Origin: Tautonia plasticadhaerens
Lineage (GTDB): Bacteria > Planctomycetota > Planctomycetia > Isosphaerales > Isosphaeraceae
Assembly: GCF_007752535.1 (NCBI RefSeq)
Contig: NZ_CP036426.1
Location: forward strand, 4,650,001-4,714,000
Reading direction: 5' to 3'
Length of the DNA stretch: 64,000 bases
Shown here: positions 32,871 to 41,809 of the stretch, piece by piece
Position numbering within the stretch: position 1 is the first letter of the stretch
Layout: the number at the start of each line of letters is the position of its first letter
The notes under the pieces: model-generated
Databases searched by the model: none
What the model was told of the DNA's origin: nothing
The model's input: the letters and a program-made list of their open reading frames with translations, nothing else
Program-made: the position numbers and the translations under genes

Positions 32871-34334
32871 GTGTCGAATCGACTCACCCATCCCGATCGG
32901 GTCATCGTCGTCGGGGCCGGGCTCTCCGGCCTGACGGCGGCCCACCGGCTGGTCGAAGGCCTCGGGGATGAGGCGTCGCCGGTCGAGGTCGTGGTGCTGG
33001 AGGCCCGGAGTCGGATCGGGGGGGCGATCTGGACCGACCGGGTCGACGGCTTCACGCTCGAAGGCGGGGCCGATTCGTTCATCACCAACAAGCCCCAGGC
33101 ATTGGACCTGTGCCGTTCGATCGGCCTGGGGGACCAGCTCATCGGCACCGACGACCGCCACCGGCGCTCGTTCGTGGTCCGAGGCGGGAAGCTGCTGCCG
33201 GTGCCCGAGGGGTTCGTGCTGATGGCGCCCCAGCGGCTCGGGCCGCTGCTGGCCTCGCCGATCCTCTCGTGGCGGGGCAAGCTCCGGATGGCGATGGATC
33301 TGGTCCTCCCCCCCAGGCGGGACGACGCCGACGAGAGCCTGGCGAGCTTCGTCCGGCGTCGGCTCGGTCGGGAGGCGCTGGATCGCCTGGTCCAGCCGCT
33401 GGTCGGCGGCATCTACACGGCCGACCCCGAGGAGCTGAGCCTCCGGGCCACGCTGCCGCAGTTCCCGATGATGGAGCGCGAGCACGGCAGCCTGATCCGC
33501 GCCGCCCTGCGTCAGGGGCGGGCCGCCCGGCAGGGGAGTCGGGGGGAGTCGGGGGCGCGTTACAGCCTCTTCCAGACCCTCGCCGCGGGCATGGACACCC
33601 TGCCCGAGACGCTGGCCGGCGCCCTCCCCAGGGGGGCGATCCGGCGGTCGAGCCCCGTCCGGAGGGTCGCCCGGCAGGGCCCGGAGGGGACCTGGCGGGT
33701 CGAGCTGCTGGACGGCCCCGCGCTGGAGGCCCGGGCGGTGATCCTGGCCGTCGAGGCCCATGCGGCGGCCCGGCTGATCGACGGCGAGGCGCCGGACCTG
33801 GCCCTGGACCTCAGGTCGATCCCCTATGCCTCCTCGGCGATCGTCCAGCTGGGCTACCCGAGGGACCGGGTGTCGCACCCGCTCGACGGCTTCGGGCTGG
33901 TCGTGCCGGCGGTCGAGGGCCGGGAGATCCTGGCGGTGTCCTTCACCAGCGTGAAGTTCCCGGGCCGGGCGCCGGAGGGGACGGTGCTGCTCCGCGTCTT
34001 CATCGGCGGCGCCTTGCAGGGTCACCTGTTCGACCGGGACGATGAGGAGCTGGCCGCGCTGGCCCGGCGGGAGGTGGGCGAGTTGCTGGGCGCCTCGGGC
34101 GACCCGCTGGTCTGCCGGGTCGCCCGCCACCCGAGGGCGATGCCGCAATACACGCTCGGCCACCTGGACCGGGTGGCCTCGATCCGACGCCGGGCGGCCT
34201 CGCAGCCGGGGCTGATCCTGGCCGGCAACGCGTTCTCCGGGGTCGGCGTGCCGGATTGCGTCCGGAGCGGCCGGGAGGCGGCCGAGCAGGCGCTCCGGAT
34301 CCTGGCCGAGGCCAGGGGCCGGGCCGTCGCCTGA
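32871..34334 (+). CDS. hemG: Protoporphyrinogen/coproporphyrinogen III oxidase, FAD-dependent
   Basis: The 487-residue protein has the FAD-binding N-terminus VIVVGAGLSGLTAAHRL, the LEARSRIGG turn, the LEGGADSF motif, and the C-terminal GNAFSGVGVPDCVRSG block of the oxygen-dependent oxidases (HemY/HemG type). The enzyme oxidises the porphyrinogen ring late in haem synthesis. Whether it uses protoporphyrinogen IX or coproporphyrinogen III depends on whether the genome uses the HemQ route, which is not visible here. GTG 32871 lies behind GAGGAG. Its neighbour hemE lies upstream beyond two DUF1559 cassettes. A strong bidirectional terminator follows. Confidence 0.92.
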   Translation: MSNRLTHPDRVIVVGAGLSGLTAAHRLVEGLGDEASPVEVVVLEARSRIGGAIWTDRVDGFTLEGGADSFITNKPQALDLCRSIGLGDQLIGTDDRHRRSFVVRGGKLLPVPEGFVLMAPQRLGPLLASPILSWRGKLRMAMDLVLPPRRDDADESLASFVRRRLGREALDRLVQPLVGGIYTADPEELSLRATLPQFPMMEREHGSLIRAALRQGRAARQGSRGESGARYSLFQTLAAGMDTLPETLAGALPRGAIRRSSPVRRVARQGPEGTWRVELLDGPALEARAVILAVEAHAAARLIDGEAPDLALDLRSIPYASSAIVQLGYPRDRVSHPLDGFGLVVPAVEGREILAVSFTSVKFPGRAPEGTVLLRVFIGGALQGHLFDRDDEELAALARREVGELLGASGDPLVCRVARHPRAMPQYTLGHLDRVASIRRRAASQPGLILAGNAFSGVGVPDCVRSGREAAEQALRILAEARGRAVA

Positions 34335-34361
34335 AGGCCGGGCCCGATCCGCCCCGGGACG

Positions 34362-34392
34362 CCCCTCGCCGCCCGTGGGGGGCGGCGAGGGG
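34362..34392. terminator. Bidirectional terminator stem-loop between hemG and the Tad locus
   Basis: Arms 34362-34374 and 34380-34392 pair perfectly over 13 bases around a 5-base loop. It lies between the convergent hemG/hemY gene (stop 34334) and the small membrane-protein gene (stop at 34399), so it can end transcription from both sides. Confidence 0.75.
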
Positions 34393-34398
34393 TCCGGG

Positions 34399-34746
34399 TC
34401 ATTTCAGGCGATGATGCCTCATGACCAGGACGCCGACCATCAGGCTGAAGGCCAGCATGCCGACGGCCCACTCCGGCCGCCAGGGCCCCCGCCGGAACGC
34501 GTGCTGGTAGGCCCGCCGGAGGAGGACGCTGGCCTCGTCGAGGTAGAGATGGACCAGGTCGAGCGACGGCGTGCTGACGGTCGGGATCGGCCCGAACATC
34601 GCGGCCCACCGGATGTAGCAGAGCTTCCCGCCGTCGAAGAGCAGCGGCAGCGTGAGCAGGCCGACCAGGAACACGAAGGCCTGCTGCCCGGTCGATCGCG
34701 GCGGCGAGGCGTGGGGGTCGATGTAGGTCGCTTGGACTTTCCGCAT
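34399..34746 (-). CDS. Small two-helix membrane protein downstream of tadC
   Basis: The 115-residue product has two hydrophobic segments (about residues 27-42 and 96-112) joined by a positively charged, helix-forming middle (DEASVLLRRAYQHAFRRG). CCGGAGG stands ahead of ATG 34746. It follows tadC by 47 bases on the same strand and is the last gene of the Tad operon, so it may assist pilus assembly, but I know no family for it. Confidence 0.65.
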   Translation of the reverse strand: MRKVQATYIDPHASPPRSTGQQAFVFLVGLLTLPLLFDGGKLCYIRWAAMFGPIPTVSTPSLDLVHLYLDEASVLLRRAYQHAFRRGPWRPEWAVGMLAFSLMVGVLVMRHHRLK

Positions 34747-34793
34747 GGCGGGCCTCCGGTCCGTCAGGTCGAATCGAGTTCCCCTCGGAACGT

Positions 34794-35753
34794 TCACTTG
34801 TTCATCATCGTGTCCATGATCTTGATCGCGGCGGGGCCGACGAGCACCACGAAGACGCCCGGGAAGATGAACATGATCAGCGGGAGCATGATCTTCACCG
34901 CGGTCTGGGCCGCCTTCTCCTCGGCCATCTGGCGTCGTCGGGTCCGCATCGCGTCGGACTGGACGCGGAGGGCGGCGCCGATCGGCGAGCCGAACTTCTC
35001 CGCCTGGATGATGACCGCCGCCAGGGCCCGGACGTCCTCGACCCCGGTGCGGATCCCCAGGTCCCGGAGGGCCTCCCGGCGGGGCCGGCCCATCTGGATC
35101 TGGAAGTTGACGATGTTCAGCTCGTCGCAGACCTCGGGGCACGACTCGTTCAGCTCGGCGGTCACGCGACGCATGGCGGCGTCGAAGCCGAGGCCGGCCT
35201 CGACGCAGACGACCATCAGGTCCAACGCATCGGGCAGGCCGAGGAAGATGGCCTTCTGCCGGGCCCGGCGCTTCTGGGAGACGACGAAGCCGGGCAGGTA
35301 GAAGCCGATGCCGCCGGCGGCGACCATCGTCAGCAGGCTGTTGCGGTCGAACCCCTTGGAGAGTGCGGCGGGGGTGGCCAGGGCCAGCCCCAGCAGCAAG
35401 CTGAGCATCTTCATGCCGAGGAAGATCTGCACCGCCTGGGGGCTCCGGATCCCTGCGTTGAGCAGGGTCAGGCGGATCTTGCCCAGCTCGGCCTCGTCCT
35501 TCGGCTGCATCGGCGCGGAGAGGCGTCGGGCGGCCTCGGCCACCTTCTCCTGGATCCGCGTGCGTTCTCGCGTTTGCCGGAGGCGTTCGAGCTCGTCCTG
35601 GGGGCGCTCGAGCATCCGCTTGAGGCGGTCCTCGGCCTTGGTCGGTCGGCTGGACAGGACCAGCAGCAGGGCCCAGCCGCCGAGCATGATGGCCAGGAAG
35701 GTGGCCATCGGCACCAGGGTCTCGGGGGTCAGGGAGCTCTCGAGGGTGGGCAC
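34794..35753 (-). CDS. tadC: TadC, Flp pilus inner-membrane assembly protein
   Basis: The 319-residue protein contains the type II secretion F domain found in TadC and TadB (LGLPDALDLMVVCVEAGLGFDAAMRRV) and hydrophobic helices near the N-terminus, middle and C-terminus (IMLPLIMFIFPGVFVVLVG). It would form the inner-membrane platform with TadB. The start is GTG 35753, with GAGAGG seven bases upstream. It follows tadB by 73 bases. Confidence 0.88.
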   Translation of the reverse strand: MPTLESSLTPETLVPMATFLAIMLGGWALLLVLSSRPTKAEDRLKRMLERPQDELERLRQTRERTRIQEKVAEAARRLSAPMQPKDEAELGKIRLTLLNAGIRSPQAVQIFLGMKMLSLLLGLALATPAALSKGFDRNSLLTMVAAGGIGFYLPGFVVSQKRRARQKAIFLGLPDALDLMVVCVEAGLGFDAAMRRVTAELNESCPEVCDELNIVNFQIQMGRPRREALRDLGIRTGVEDVRALAAVIIQAEKFGSPIGAALRVQSDAMRTRRRQMAEEKAAQTAVKIMLPLIMFIFPGVFVVLVGPAAIKIMDTMMNK

Positions 35754-35826
35754 GGCTGGGCCTCTCAGGCGGTCGTCGGCCGACTCGGGGGTCGGCCGGA
35801 TCGGGGGTCGGGGGCGGGGTCCCGGG

Positions 35827-36801
35827 TCAGACCTTGATCGAGATGATCTTCTTGATCGCCACGGCCCCGAGCACCTGGAGGAAGACGGTGACGGCCAGGA
35901 GCTTGGTGCCCAGGGTGGTGGTAAACAGCGGGGAGACGTAGGACGGGTTGCTCGCGGCGATGAAGGCGAGCAGGCCCGGCGGCAGGGCCATGAGGACCAT
36001 GCCCGAGAGGCGGCCCTCGGCGGTGAGCGCCTTGACGTGGCCGACCAGCTCGAACCGCTGGCGGATGAGCCGGCCGATCTTGTCAAGCACCTCGGCCAGG
36101 TCACCGCCGGTGGTGCGCTGGATGATGATGGCGGTGACGAGGAAGCGGACGTCCATCGTCGGGATCCGGGTGGAGATGCCCCGGAGGGCGTCGTCCATCG
36201 GCACCCCGAGGTTCTGCTCTTCGAAGGCGCGGCCGAACTCGGCGGAGACCGGCCCCTTCATCTCCTGGGAGACAAGCTGCATGCCGGAGGCCAGGCCGTG
36301 GCCTGCCCGCAGGGCCCGGCTCATCAGCTCGACGGCCTCGGGCAGGGAGGCCATGAACAGGGAGATCCGCTTGCCCTTGCGCCAGAGCAGGAAGAAGTAG
36401 GGCATCCCGGCCCCGAGCACTAGCCCGGAGACCGGGGCCAGCAGCGGGGAGACGAGCACCCCGGTGAGGACGACGCCGGCCGCCCCCATGACGCAGGCGA
36501 TCATGAGGAACGTCTTGAACGGCAGGCTCATGTCGGCCTGCTCGTACAGCTCCTTGATCGAGTCGAAGCTGGGGACGAGCCGCTCCAGCGCGGCGAATTG
36601 CCCGGACTGGATCGAGGGGACCCGCAGCAGCGAGTCGGCCGCCTGCATCCGCTGCTGCCTGGGCCGCTTGCCGGTGGTCAGGTGCTCCAGGCGCTCCTCG
36701 GCCAGGGCCGATTCCGGCTTCACCAGCGCCATCGCCACGCCGGCGACCACGAGCGCGATGGCCGCGCCGGCCGCGATCGTCACGAGGGTGATGGGGTCCA
36801 T
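35827..36801 (-). CDS. tadB: TadB, Flp pilus inner-membrane assembly protein
   Basis: The 324-residue protein has an N-terminal helix, two central helices and the type II secretion F domain (LPEAVELMSRALRAGHGLASGMQLVSQ) ending with a helix near the C-terminus. Together with TadC it anchors the TadA ATPase at the inner membrane. Its length and order (A-B-C) match known tad loci. The tadA gene ends 74 bases upstream. Confidence 0.9.
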   Translation of the reverse strand: MDPITLVTIAAGAAIALVVAGVAMALVKPESALAEERLEHLTTGKRPRQQRMQAADSLLRVPSIQSGQFAALERLVPSFDSIKELYEQADMSLPFKTFLMIACVMGAAGVVLTGVLVSPLLAPVSGLVLGAGMPYFFLLWRKGKRISLFMASLPEAVELMSRALRAGHGLASGMQLVSQEMKGPVSAEFGRAFEEQNLGVPMDDALRGISTRIPTMDVRFLVTAIIIQRTTGGDLAEVLDKIGRLIRQRFELVGHVKALTAEGRLSGMVLMALPPGLLAFIAASNPSYVSPLFTTTLGTKLLAVTVFLQVLGAVAIKKIISIKV

Positions 36802-36875
36802 CGTCGGGGGCTCCGGGGGGTGGGTGCGGGGTGACGTCGGTCGTCGGGCGGCGGGATTCGGACCCGGCCCGGGGG

Positions 36876-38324
36876 TCAGTCGTCCAGCAGCACGCGCTGG
36901 CGGAAGAGGTCCTGGGGGACGACGCAGCCGGAGGACTCAAGGCGGTCCATGAAGGTGGGCCGGATGCCGGTGGAGACGAACCGGCCGTGGGCCCGGCCGT
37001 TGGAGTCGACGCCGAGCTGCTCGAACTTGAAGATCTCCTGCATGATGATCGTGTCCCCCTCCATGCCGACGACCTCGGTGATGCTCGTCACCTTGCGGGG
37101 GCCGCCCTGGAGGCGGTTGGCCTGGATGATCAGGTCGACGGCCGAGGCGAACTGGGCGCGGAGCGCCCGGATGGGCAGCTCCAGGCCGGCCATGCTGATC
37201 ATGGTCTCCAGCCGGCTCATGGCGTCGCGCGGGTTGTTGGCGTGGACGGTGGTCAGCGAGCCGTCGTGGCCGGTGTTCATGGCCTGGATCATGTCGAGGG
37301 TCTCGGACCCTCGGCACTCGCCGATGATCACGCGGTCGGGCCGCATGCGGAGGGCGTTCTTGACGAGGTCGGTCGCCGTGACGGCCCCCCGGCCCTCGAC
37401 GTTGGCCGGCCGGGTCTCCAGGCGGACGACGTGCTCCTGCTGGAGGCGGAGCTCGGCGGCGTCCTCGATGGTGATGATCCGGTGGTCGTTCTGGATGAAG
37501 CCGGAGAGGGTGTTCAGCAGGGTCGTCTTGCCCGACCCGGTGCCGCCGGAGATGATCACATTGAGGCGCGCCTTCATGGCCGCTTCGAGCAGGATCAGCA
37601 TCTCGGGCGTGAAGGCCTTGAAGCGGAGCAGGTCGTCCTGGGTGAGGGGCTTGGACCCGAACATCCGGATGGTCAGCACCGGCCCGTCCAGCGCCAGCGG
37701 GGGGATGATGGCGTTGACCCGCGAGCCGTCCGGGAGCCGGGCGTCGACCATCGGCGAGCTCTCGTCGATGCGACGACCGACCCGGGAGACGATGCGGTCG
37801 ATGATCTGGAGCAGGTGGTCGTCGTCCCGGAAGTTGATGATCGAGCGCTCGATGCGGCCCTTCTTCTCGATGAAGACGAAGCGGGGGCCGTTGATCATGA
37901 TGTCGCCGATCCCCTCCTCCTTGAGCAGCGCCTCCAGCGGGCCGAGGCCGAAGGTCTCGTCGAGGATCTCGTCGACGAGCTTCTGGCGCTCGGCCTTGTT
38001 GAGCATCGGGTTGTCTTCATCGAGCAGGTGCTCGATGACGGAGCGGACCTCGAGCCGGACGGTCCGGGGGTCGAGCTCGTTGACCCGGTTGAAGTCGAGG
38101 CGATCGACGAGCTTTCCGTGGATCCGGCGCTTGATGGCCTCGAACTGGGCGACGGCCGGGTCGGCCTTGGGCTGCTCGGGGTCGCGGTTGGCCTGCTTGG
38201 GGGGCGGGGGAGGGGGGGGCGGCGCGGCGACCTCGGGCTGCTCGGCGGGGGGGGTCCTCGCCGGGACGTGGGACGTCCCAAGGGTGCGCTGGCCGAGCGG
38301 GCTGCGGCCGAATCCGTTGATCAT
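36876..38324 (-). CDS. tadA: TadA/CpaF, Flp pilus assembly ATPase
   Basis: The 482-residue protein is a type II/IV secretion ATPase. The Walker A motif GGTGSGKTTLLN lies near residue 260, followed by the Asp box (TIEDAAEL), Walker B-like VIIGECRGSE and the His box (TTVHANNPRDA). An N-terminal Pro-rich stretch (residues 30-45) precedes the N-terminal domain, which is common among CpaF proteins. It powers pilin assembly and perhaps retraction. It lies between cpaE and tadB. Confidence 0.93.
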   Translation of the reverse strand: MINGFGRSPLGQRTLGTSHVPARTPPAEQPEVAAPPPPPPPPKQANRDPEQPKADPAVAQFEAIKRRIHGKLVDRLDFNRVNELDPRTVRLEVRSVIEHLLDEDNPMLNKAERQKLVDEILDETFGLGPLEALLKEEGIGDIMINGPRFVFIEKKGRIERSIINFRDDDHLLQIIDRIVSRVGRRIDESSPMVDARLPDGSRVNAIIPPLALDGPVLTIRMFGSKPLTQDDLLRFKAFTPEMLILLEAAMKARLNVIISGGTGSGKTTLLNTLSGFIQNDHRIITIEDAAELRLQQEHVVRLETRPANVEGRGAVTATDLVKNALRMRPDRVIIGECRGSETLDMIQAMNTGHDGSLTTVHANNPRDAMSRLETMISMAGLELPIRALRAQFASAVDLIIQANRLQGGPRKVTSITEVVGMEGDTIIMQEIFKFEQLGVDSNGRAHGRFVSTGIRPTFMDRLESSGCVVPQDLFRQRVLLDD

Positions 38325-38390
38325 CGGCGGGATGCCTCCGGCGGGGTTCCCCCTGACGGCCGAGCCGGGCGGGGGCCTCGCGTGTCTGAT

Positions 38391-39569
38391 TCAGGTGAAC
38401 ATGGCGGCGAACTTGCCGAGGAACGGCTTCGGCGGCCGGTCGCCGCCGATCGGGGCGAAGCCCCGGGCGATGTCCTGCAGGGCGCGGGTGATCCGGTGCT
38501 TGGGGGCCTCGACCTCGATGGGGACGCCCTTGACCCGCGCCGAGTTGACGATGTCGGAGACGTTGGGGATCTGCCAGCCGATCGGGGCGCCGAGCGTCTC
38601 CTCGGCCTTCTTCAGGCCGATGCTGGTGATGTCCGACCCGACCCGGTTGACCACCACCTTGACCCGGTCGGACACCCCCTCGACCTGCCGGAAGAGCTGC
38701 ATCAGCCGGGCCCCGTTGCGGAGGCTGCAGACGTCGAGCTGGGTGACCATGAGGATGGTGTCGGCCAGCTCCAGGGCGATGAAGTCGGTGGCCTGGAACC
38801 CCTTGCTGACGTCGACGACGACGAAGCGGAAGGCGCGGAGCAGCAGTTCCAGCAGGCGGCGGAGCGCCTCGGGCTCGACCCGGGCGGCGTCCTCCATGTC
38901 CGTGGGAGCGGAGAGGACGTGGACGCCGGACTCGTGCCGGGTGAGGACGCGGTGCAGCAGGGTCTCGTCGTAGCGGTCGATCTCCGAGGTGACGTCGGCC
39001 AGGGTGAGCTCGGGCATGACGTCGAGCAGGGTGTCGACGCAGCCGAGCAGCAGGTCGAGGTCGACCAGGGCGACCGAGGCGCCCGGGGCCTTGGCGAGCA
39101 TGGTGGCCAGGTTCACCGCCAGGGTCGTGCAGCCGACCCCGCCGGAGGCGCCGACGATGGTCAGCATGGCGCCCTGGCCGGCGACCTCGGGGGCGGCGGA
39201 GGGCATCAGGCGGTCGATGGAGGCGCGTGCCTCCTCCGCGTCGATCGGCAAGGGGAGGAACTCGGTGGCCCCGGCCCGGAGGGCCTTGAGGATCGTCTCG
39301 CCGTCCCGGGATCGGCTGGCCGGCAGGATCGGGACGCGGGGGGCCGCGGCCCGGATCTGGCGGATGGCGGCCAGGGCGCGCTCGGGGTCGGCGTCGAGGA
39401 CGATCAGCAACAGGTCGATCGCCGGGCCGTCAAGGGCCCGGACCGCCCCGTCGTAGTCGGCGATGGACCGCTCGACTCGCACCATGCCGAGGCCGGACAG
39501 GGCGGCCTGCACCGCGGCCCGGGAGGCGGAGTCGGGGTCGACCAGGAGCAGTCGTCGGGCGGTGTCCAT
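38391..39569 (-). CDS. cpaE: CpaE/TadZ, Flp pilus localisation protein
   Basis: The 392-residue protein combines a response-regulator-like N-terminus (LLLVDPDSASRAAVQ, a receiver-type fold) with a MinD/ParA-like ATPase domain whose P-loop reads GASGGVGCTTLAVN. The second loop Lys is Cys, as deviant P-loops are usual in TadZ/CpaE proteins. It helps place the pilus machinery at the pole or cell site. It is followed by tadA after 66 bases. Confidence 0.87.
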   Translation of the reverse strand: MDTARRLLLVDPDSASRAAVQAALSGLGMVRVERSIADYDGAVRALDGPAIDLLLIVLDADPERALAAIRQIRAAAPRVPILPASRSRDGETILKALRAGATEFLPLPIDAEEARASIDRLMPSAAPEVAGQGAMLTIVGASGGVGCTTLAVNLATMLAKAPGASVALVDLDLLLGCVDTLLDVMPELTLADVTSEIDRYDETLLHRVLTRHESGVHVLSAPTDMEDAARVEPEALRRLLELLLRAFRFVVVDVSKGFQATDFIALELADTILMVTQLDVCSLRNGARLMQLFRQVEGVSDRVKVVVNRVGSDITSIGLKKAEETLGAPIGWQIPNVSDIVNSARVKGVPIEVEAPKHRITRALQDIARGFAPIGGDRPPKPFLGKFAAMFT

Positions 39570-39630
39570 GGGGATCAGCCGGGGTCTCGTCGTCGGTCGG
39601 GGTTCCTCTCGGCCCGGGGGTCGGCGCTCC

Positions 39631-40620
39631 TCATCCCGGGGGAGGGGAGGACAGGGCCGCGGTGGGGGGATCCCCGAGTCCGTCGAGGAAGAAGGGGCGT
39701 CGAATCTCGGGCTCGTCGGCCGGGTCGGGCGAGGCGAGCGGGTCGCCCCCCGCGGGGCCGATCAGCATGAATCGGGGCGGCGTCCGGCCGGCGAAGACGG
39801 TCAGCCGGCGGGGAGGCTCGGGCTCGACGACGATCGGAACCGGGGAGGGGGCCGGGGGCGGATCGTCGACGATGGTCACGACCGGCTCGGGCTCCGGCTC
39901 CGGCTCGGGGTCGGGGGCCGAGGCGACCGCGGGCGTCGGCTCGGGGGGGGCGACCGGCTCGGGTTCGGGGGCCTCGGCGAGTAGTTCGTCGTTGAGGCCT
40001 CGGAGGGAGAGGGTCAGCGAACCGCGCTGCATGGCGCTGGCCAGGACGCGGACCTGCTCCGGGGTCACCTCCAGGGTGACAGTGGTGGCCTCGATGGCGC
40101 GCTCCTCCAGTCGCTCGAAGACGGTGCCCGAGGCCAGGACCCGGACGTTCTCCAGCACGATGTCGGCGCGGCCGGGCTGGTCGGGCCAGGGCTGCAGGAC
40201 GTCGACCCGGTAATCGGGCAGGATGAAGCCGGAGACGCCGCTCTGCTCGTCGACCCGGATGGCGAAGGCCCGCATGCCGGGGGTGATCCGGGCGATCATG
40301 CCGGTGGGCGTCCCCTTCTGGGCGAGCTTGCCGTCGAGGATCACGTCGCCGGGCAGGATGCGGATCATGGCCCATCGGTTGAGGGCCTGCTTCGGGTCGG
40401 TCAGGGCCCCCGGGGGGACCATCTCGGCGGGCATCTCCTTGGTGGAGATCATCTCGGGCGTGACCGCCTGCTCGACCTTGATCTCCTGGATGGCGACGAG
40501 CACGGCGCTCATCGGCACCTTGCTGGTTTGCTTTCGATTCAGGAGGGTGCGGACCCCGAACATCGCCGCCAGGCCGCAGGCGCCGGCCATCACGAGGAGC
40601 ATCAGTGCCTTGCCGTTCAT
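39631..40620 (-). CDS. cpaB: CpaB/RcpC, Flp pilus assembly protein with SAF domain
   Basis: The 329-residue protein has an N-terminal transmembrane helix (LMLLVMAGACGLAAMFGV), an SAF-domain core (VTPEMISTKEMP, then DVILDGKLAQKGTP) and the RcpC domain SGFILPDYRVDVL. The C-terminal 110 residues are a Pro/Glu-rich, likely periplasmic tail that is longer than in proteobacterial CpaB. It would act at the outer-membrane side with a secretin, but no secretin gene is seen here. Confidence 0.86.
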   Translation of the reverse strand: MNGKALMLLVMAGACGLAAMFGVRTLLNRKQTSKVPMSAVLVAIQEIKVEQAVTPEMISTKEMPAEMVPPGALTDPKQALNRWAMIRILPGDVILDGKLAQKGTPTGMIARITPGMRAFAIRVDEQSGVSGFILPDYRVDVLQPWPDQPGRADIVLENVRVLASGTVFERLEERAIEATTVTLEVTPEQVRVLASAMQRGSLTLSLRGLNDELLAEAPEPEPVAPPEPTPAVASAPDPEPEPEPEPVVTIVDDPPPAPSPVPIVVEPEPPRRLTVFAGRTPPRFMLIGPAGGDPLASPDPADEPEIRRPFFLDGLGDPPTAALSSPPPG

Positions 40621-40656
40621 CCCGGTCCTCCCCAGGTGCGGGGCCCAGTTGAGTGG

Positions 40657-41202
40657 TCAGGTAAGCATCCCGGCCCAGGCGAGGTAGCCGACCGCGCCGA
40701 TGGTCAGGGGGACGCCGTAGGGCAGCAGCCAGAGGGTCGGCTTGCGGGCGGCGGCGAGCTCGGCGACCCGGTCGGGGTGGCGGATCGTGATCACCTCGCG
40801 GGCGGCCTGGACGGCCGTCCGCCAGTGCTTGGCCCACTGACCGCCCCAGGCCATCATCGCGAGGGCCATGACGCCGCCGACGATGATGCCGGCGGCGAGG
40901 GCGTTGAGGGCCATCGTCGGGCCGACCCAGGCGCCGAAGCCGGCGAAGAGCTTCACGTCGCCGCCGCCGACCCAGCCGTAGGCGAAGATCAGGCCCAGGA
41001 TGAGCAGCCCGACGAGCAGGCCGAGCGTCGACCAGGCAAGGCCCGGCAGCCCGGCGCGGCCGGCCCAGAAGGCCATGCCGCAGAGGCCGAGCGGGAGGGT
41101 CAGCCAGTTGGGCACCCGCCGCTCCCGGCCGTCGATCCAGGCGCCGTAGATCATCGTCCCCGAGACGAGCCAGGCGACGCCGATCGGCAGGGTGTCCGTC
41201 AT
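40657..41202 (-). CDS. tadV: Prepilin peptidase (TadV/CpaA type)
   Basis: The 181-residue membrane protein carries the A24 peptidase active-site aspartates in YGAWIDGRERRVPN and in the GGGDVKLF motif, with five or six membrane helices. It should cleave the Flp prepilin and the TadE-like and other prepilin-type leaders here. GGGAGAG precedes ATG 41202. It follows the Flp pilin gene, separated by a long stem-loop, and begins the run of assembly genes. Confidence 0.9.
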   Translation of the reverse strand: MTDTLPIGVAWLVSGTMIYGAWIDGRERRVPNWLTLPLGLCGMAFWAGRAGLPGLAWSTLGLLVGLLILGLIFAYGWVGGGDVKLFAGFGAWVGPTMALNALAAGIIVGGVMALAMMAWGGQWAKHWRTAVQAAREVITIRHPDRVAELAAARKPTLWLLPYGVPLTIGAVGYLAWAGMLT

Positions 41203-41300
41203 CGCGATCTCTCCCGTTACCCCGGCTCTCGGGCGTCGATCCCGTCGCGCCCGGGCCGTTCGCGGCCGTTGCCAATGAGACCCTAGGTCATGAAACGCCG

Positions 41301-41344
41301 GAGGGCCCCCGGGAAGCGGCTCGTGCCGCATTCCGGGGGCCCTC
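41301..41344 (-). terminator. Stem-loop between the Flp pilin gene and the tad assembly genes
   Basis: On the minus strand this lies directly downstream of the pilin stop codon. The outer arms 41301-41314 and 41331-41344 pair apart from one bulged G, and an inner stem GCGGC/GCCGC closes a 4-base loop. It probably terminates or stabilises the pilin transcript and lets the pilin be made in excess of the assembly genes. Confidence 0.65.
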
Positions 41345-41381
41345 TCCCCTCCGAATACCCCGAGGGGCCGGCCGAGACGGA

Positions 41382-41567
41382 TCAGGAGTTGCCCGAAGGC
41401 AGCGAGTCGCTGACGTTCTGGAACGTCGTGTTGAGGTTGGTGCCCAGCGCCTGGACGGTGACGATGATCGCCACGGCGATCAGGGCGACCATGACGGCGT
41501 ACTCGACCGCGGTCGGGCCGTCTTCGTTGTTGATGAAACGGCGGATGCGGTTGACCAGCATGTTCAT
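41382..41567 (-). CDS. flp: Flp-type pilin subunit
   Basis: The 61-residue product has the Flp signature: a short basic leader, Gly, then PTAVEY (Glu at +5, Tyr at +6 after the cleavage Gly), and one long hydrophobic helix AVMVALIAVAIIVTVQALG. The tail is short and polar. It would be processed by the TadV peptidase encoded downstream and polymerise into the Flp pilus. GAGGGATACGAATCG precedes ATG 41567. The longer frame from 41696 has no support. Confidence 0.9.
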   Translation of the reverse strand: MNMLVNRIRRFINNEDGPTAVEYAVMVALIAVAIIVTVQALGTNLNTTFQNVSDSLPSGNS

Positions 41568-41809
41568 CGATTCGTATCCCTCGGTATGGGCCCCGCCCAA
41601 GGCGGTCGAGGGCGGGCGGCCCCGTTGCGTCCGATCGTGGTTCCCGCCCCGATCCCGCTGGCGGCGGGTCGGGACGCCTCCGACTTCCTCTCTCATCCCG
41701 CGGCTCCCGGCATCGGGGGCACCAGTAACCTAGGTCGCGCTTCCTCGGCTCGTCAAACGACCGGCGAGATGTTTCTCGGCCGCGTCGCGCCCCGGCCCGC
41801 CCGGCGGCC

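Noticed and set aside
31047-34163. Minus-strand open frame of over 1000 residues opposite DUF1559 copy 2 and hemG
   Set aside because: It spans two unrelated plus-strand genes and an intergenic region, so it cannot be a real gene.
36831-39770. Very long plus-strand open frame (979 residues) across the tadA and cpaE genes
   Set aside because: Antisense shadow of two clearly coding minus-strand genes, with a low-complexity composition.
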